DNA of 16,361 bases from Acanthaster planci (lineage: Eukaryota; Echinodermata; Asteroidea; Valvatida; Acanthasteridae): NCBI RefSeq assembly GCF_001949145.1, contig NW_019091509.1, positions 293,067-309,427 of the forward strand, written 5' to 3'. Under the pieces are notes generated by a model. The model ran no database searches and was not told where the DNA came from. It worked only from the letters and a program-made list of their open reading frames with translations. Positions within the stretch are counted from its first letter, which is position 1; each line of letters begins with the position of its first letter. The translations under genes and the position numbers were made by a program. Shown one piece after another: positions 16,142-16,361 of this stretch.

Positions 16142-16361
16142 AGCCAGAGCTGAATAGATGGATTTCACATTAGCGCCATTGCGCATATCCGCATCAAAAC
16201 GAGGCTCTCTATGTTGAACTTCGTCGCGCACACCCCCGGAGTCGACACAGTACATGCAGTATCCAGTTTGTAAGTGTGGTGCCACTTCAGTTTAAACCAT
16301 GCCCACTGCACAAGATACACGACCATCGCAGGTACATGTATGTTAGTTTGAGGTAAATTGC
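16142..16361. other. Unassigned CpG-containing end of window
   Basis: Contains TTAGCGCCATTGCGCATATCCGC (about 16170) and CGTCGCGCACACCCCCGGAGTC (about 16222), richer in CpG than most of the window. It ends with GTACATGTATG at 16332. It may be the edge of a promoter or exon lying beyond the window; nothing can be assigned. Confidence 0.4.

Overview
This window looks like animal nuclear DNA, most probably from a marine invertebrate deuterostome such as an echinoderm or a relative. It is AT-rich with low coding density. No open frame exceeds about 130 codons, and there are no bacterial operons, rRNA or convincing tRNA genes. It is saturated with the palindromes TACATGTA/GTACATGTAC and AGGCCTA/TAGGCCTA, which are common in echinoderm-type genomes. 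The taxon is an inference; there is no marker gene in the window to prove it.

Layout. 1-662 is unassigned. 663-771 is a seven-copy 15-16 bp minisatellite. 787-1608 is a large near-palindrome whose two ~370-385 bp arms flank a ~65 bp centre. 1609-2200 is unassigned and contains AGGCCT clusters. 2200-2521 is GC/CpG-richer and reads like a promoter plus 5'UTR. It leads into a possible first coding exon (2522-2551) ending in a consensus donor. 2552-7195 reads as intron-like or intergenic sequence. It holds a TACATGTA cluster, a pair of short inverted repeats around 4.03-4.81 kb, and a perfect 13-bp-stem hairpin at 4976-5035 with an AGGCCTAGGCCT loop.

7196-11010 is an old degenerate tandem array of ~140-180 bp units carrying GTCACGTGAC, CRE-like and TGATGTCATCAT-type palindromes. 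It is split at 7843-8849 by a ~1 kb insertion with transposon-like ends. About 11.86-14.96 kb is a second tandem array of ~0.7-1.26 kb units. Each unit holds three segments that look like degenerate exons on the minus strand. 15.36-16.14 kb holds three short candidate coding segments: one on the minus strand with a splice donor, and two on the plus strand.

No gene could be identified by family, and no complete multi-exon gene can be drawn from the sequence alone. The parts cannot be shown to work together. The strongest signals are repeat architecture and the way paralogous repeat copies expose TACATGTA as a recurrent insertion/deletion.
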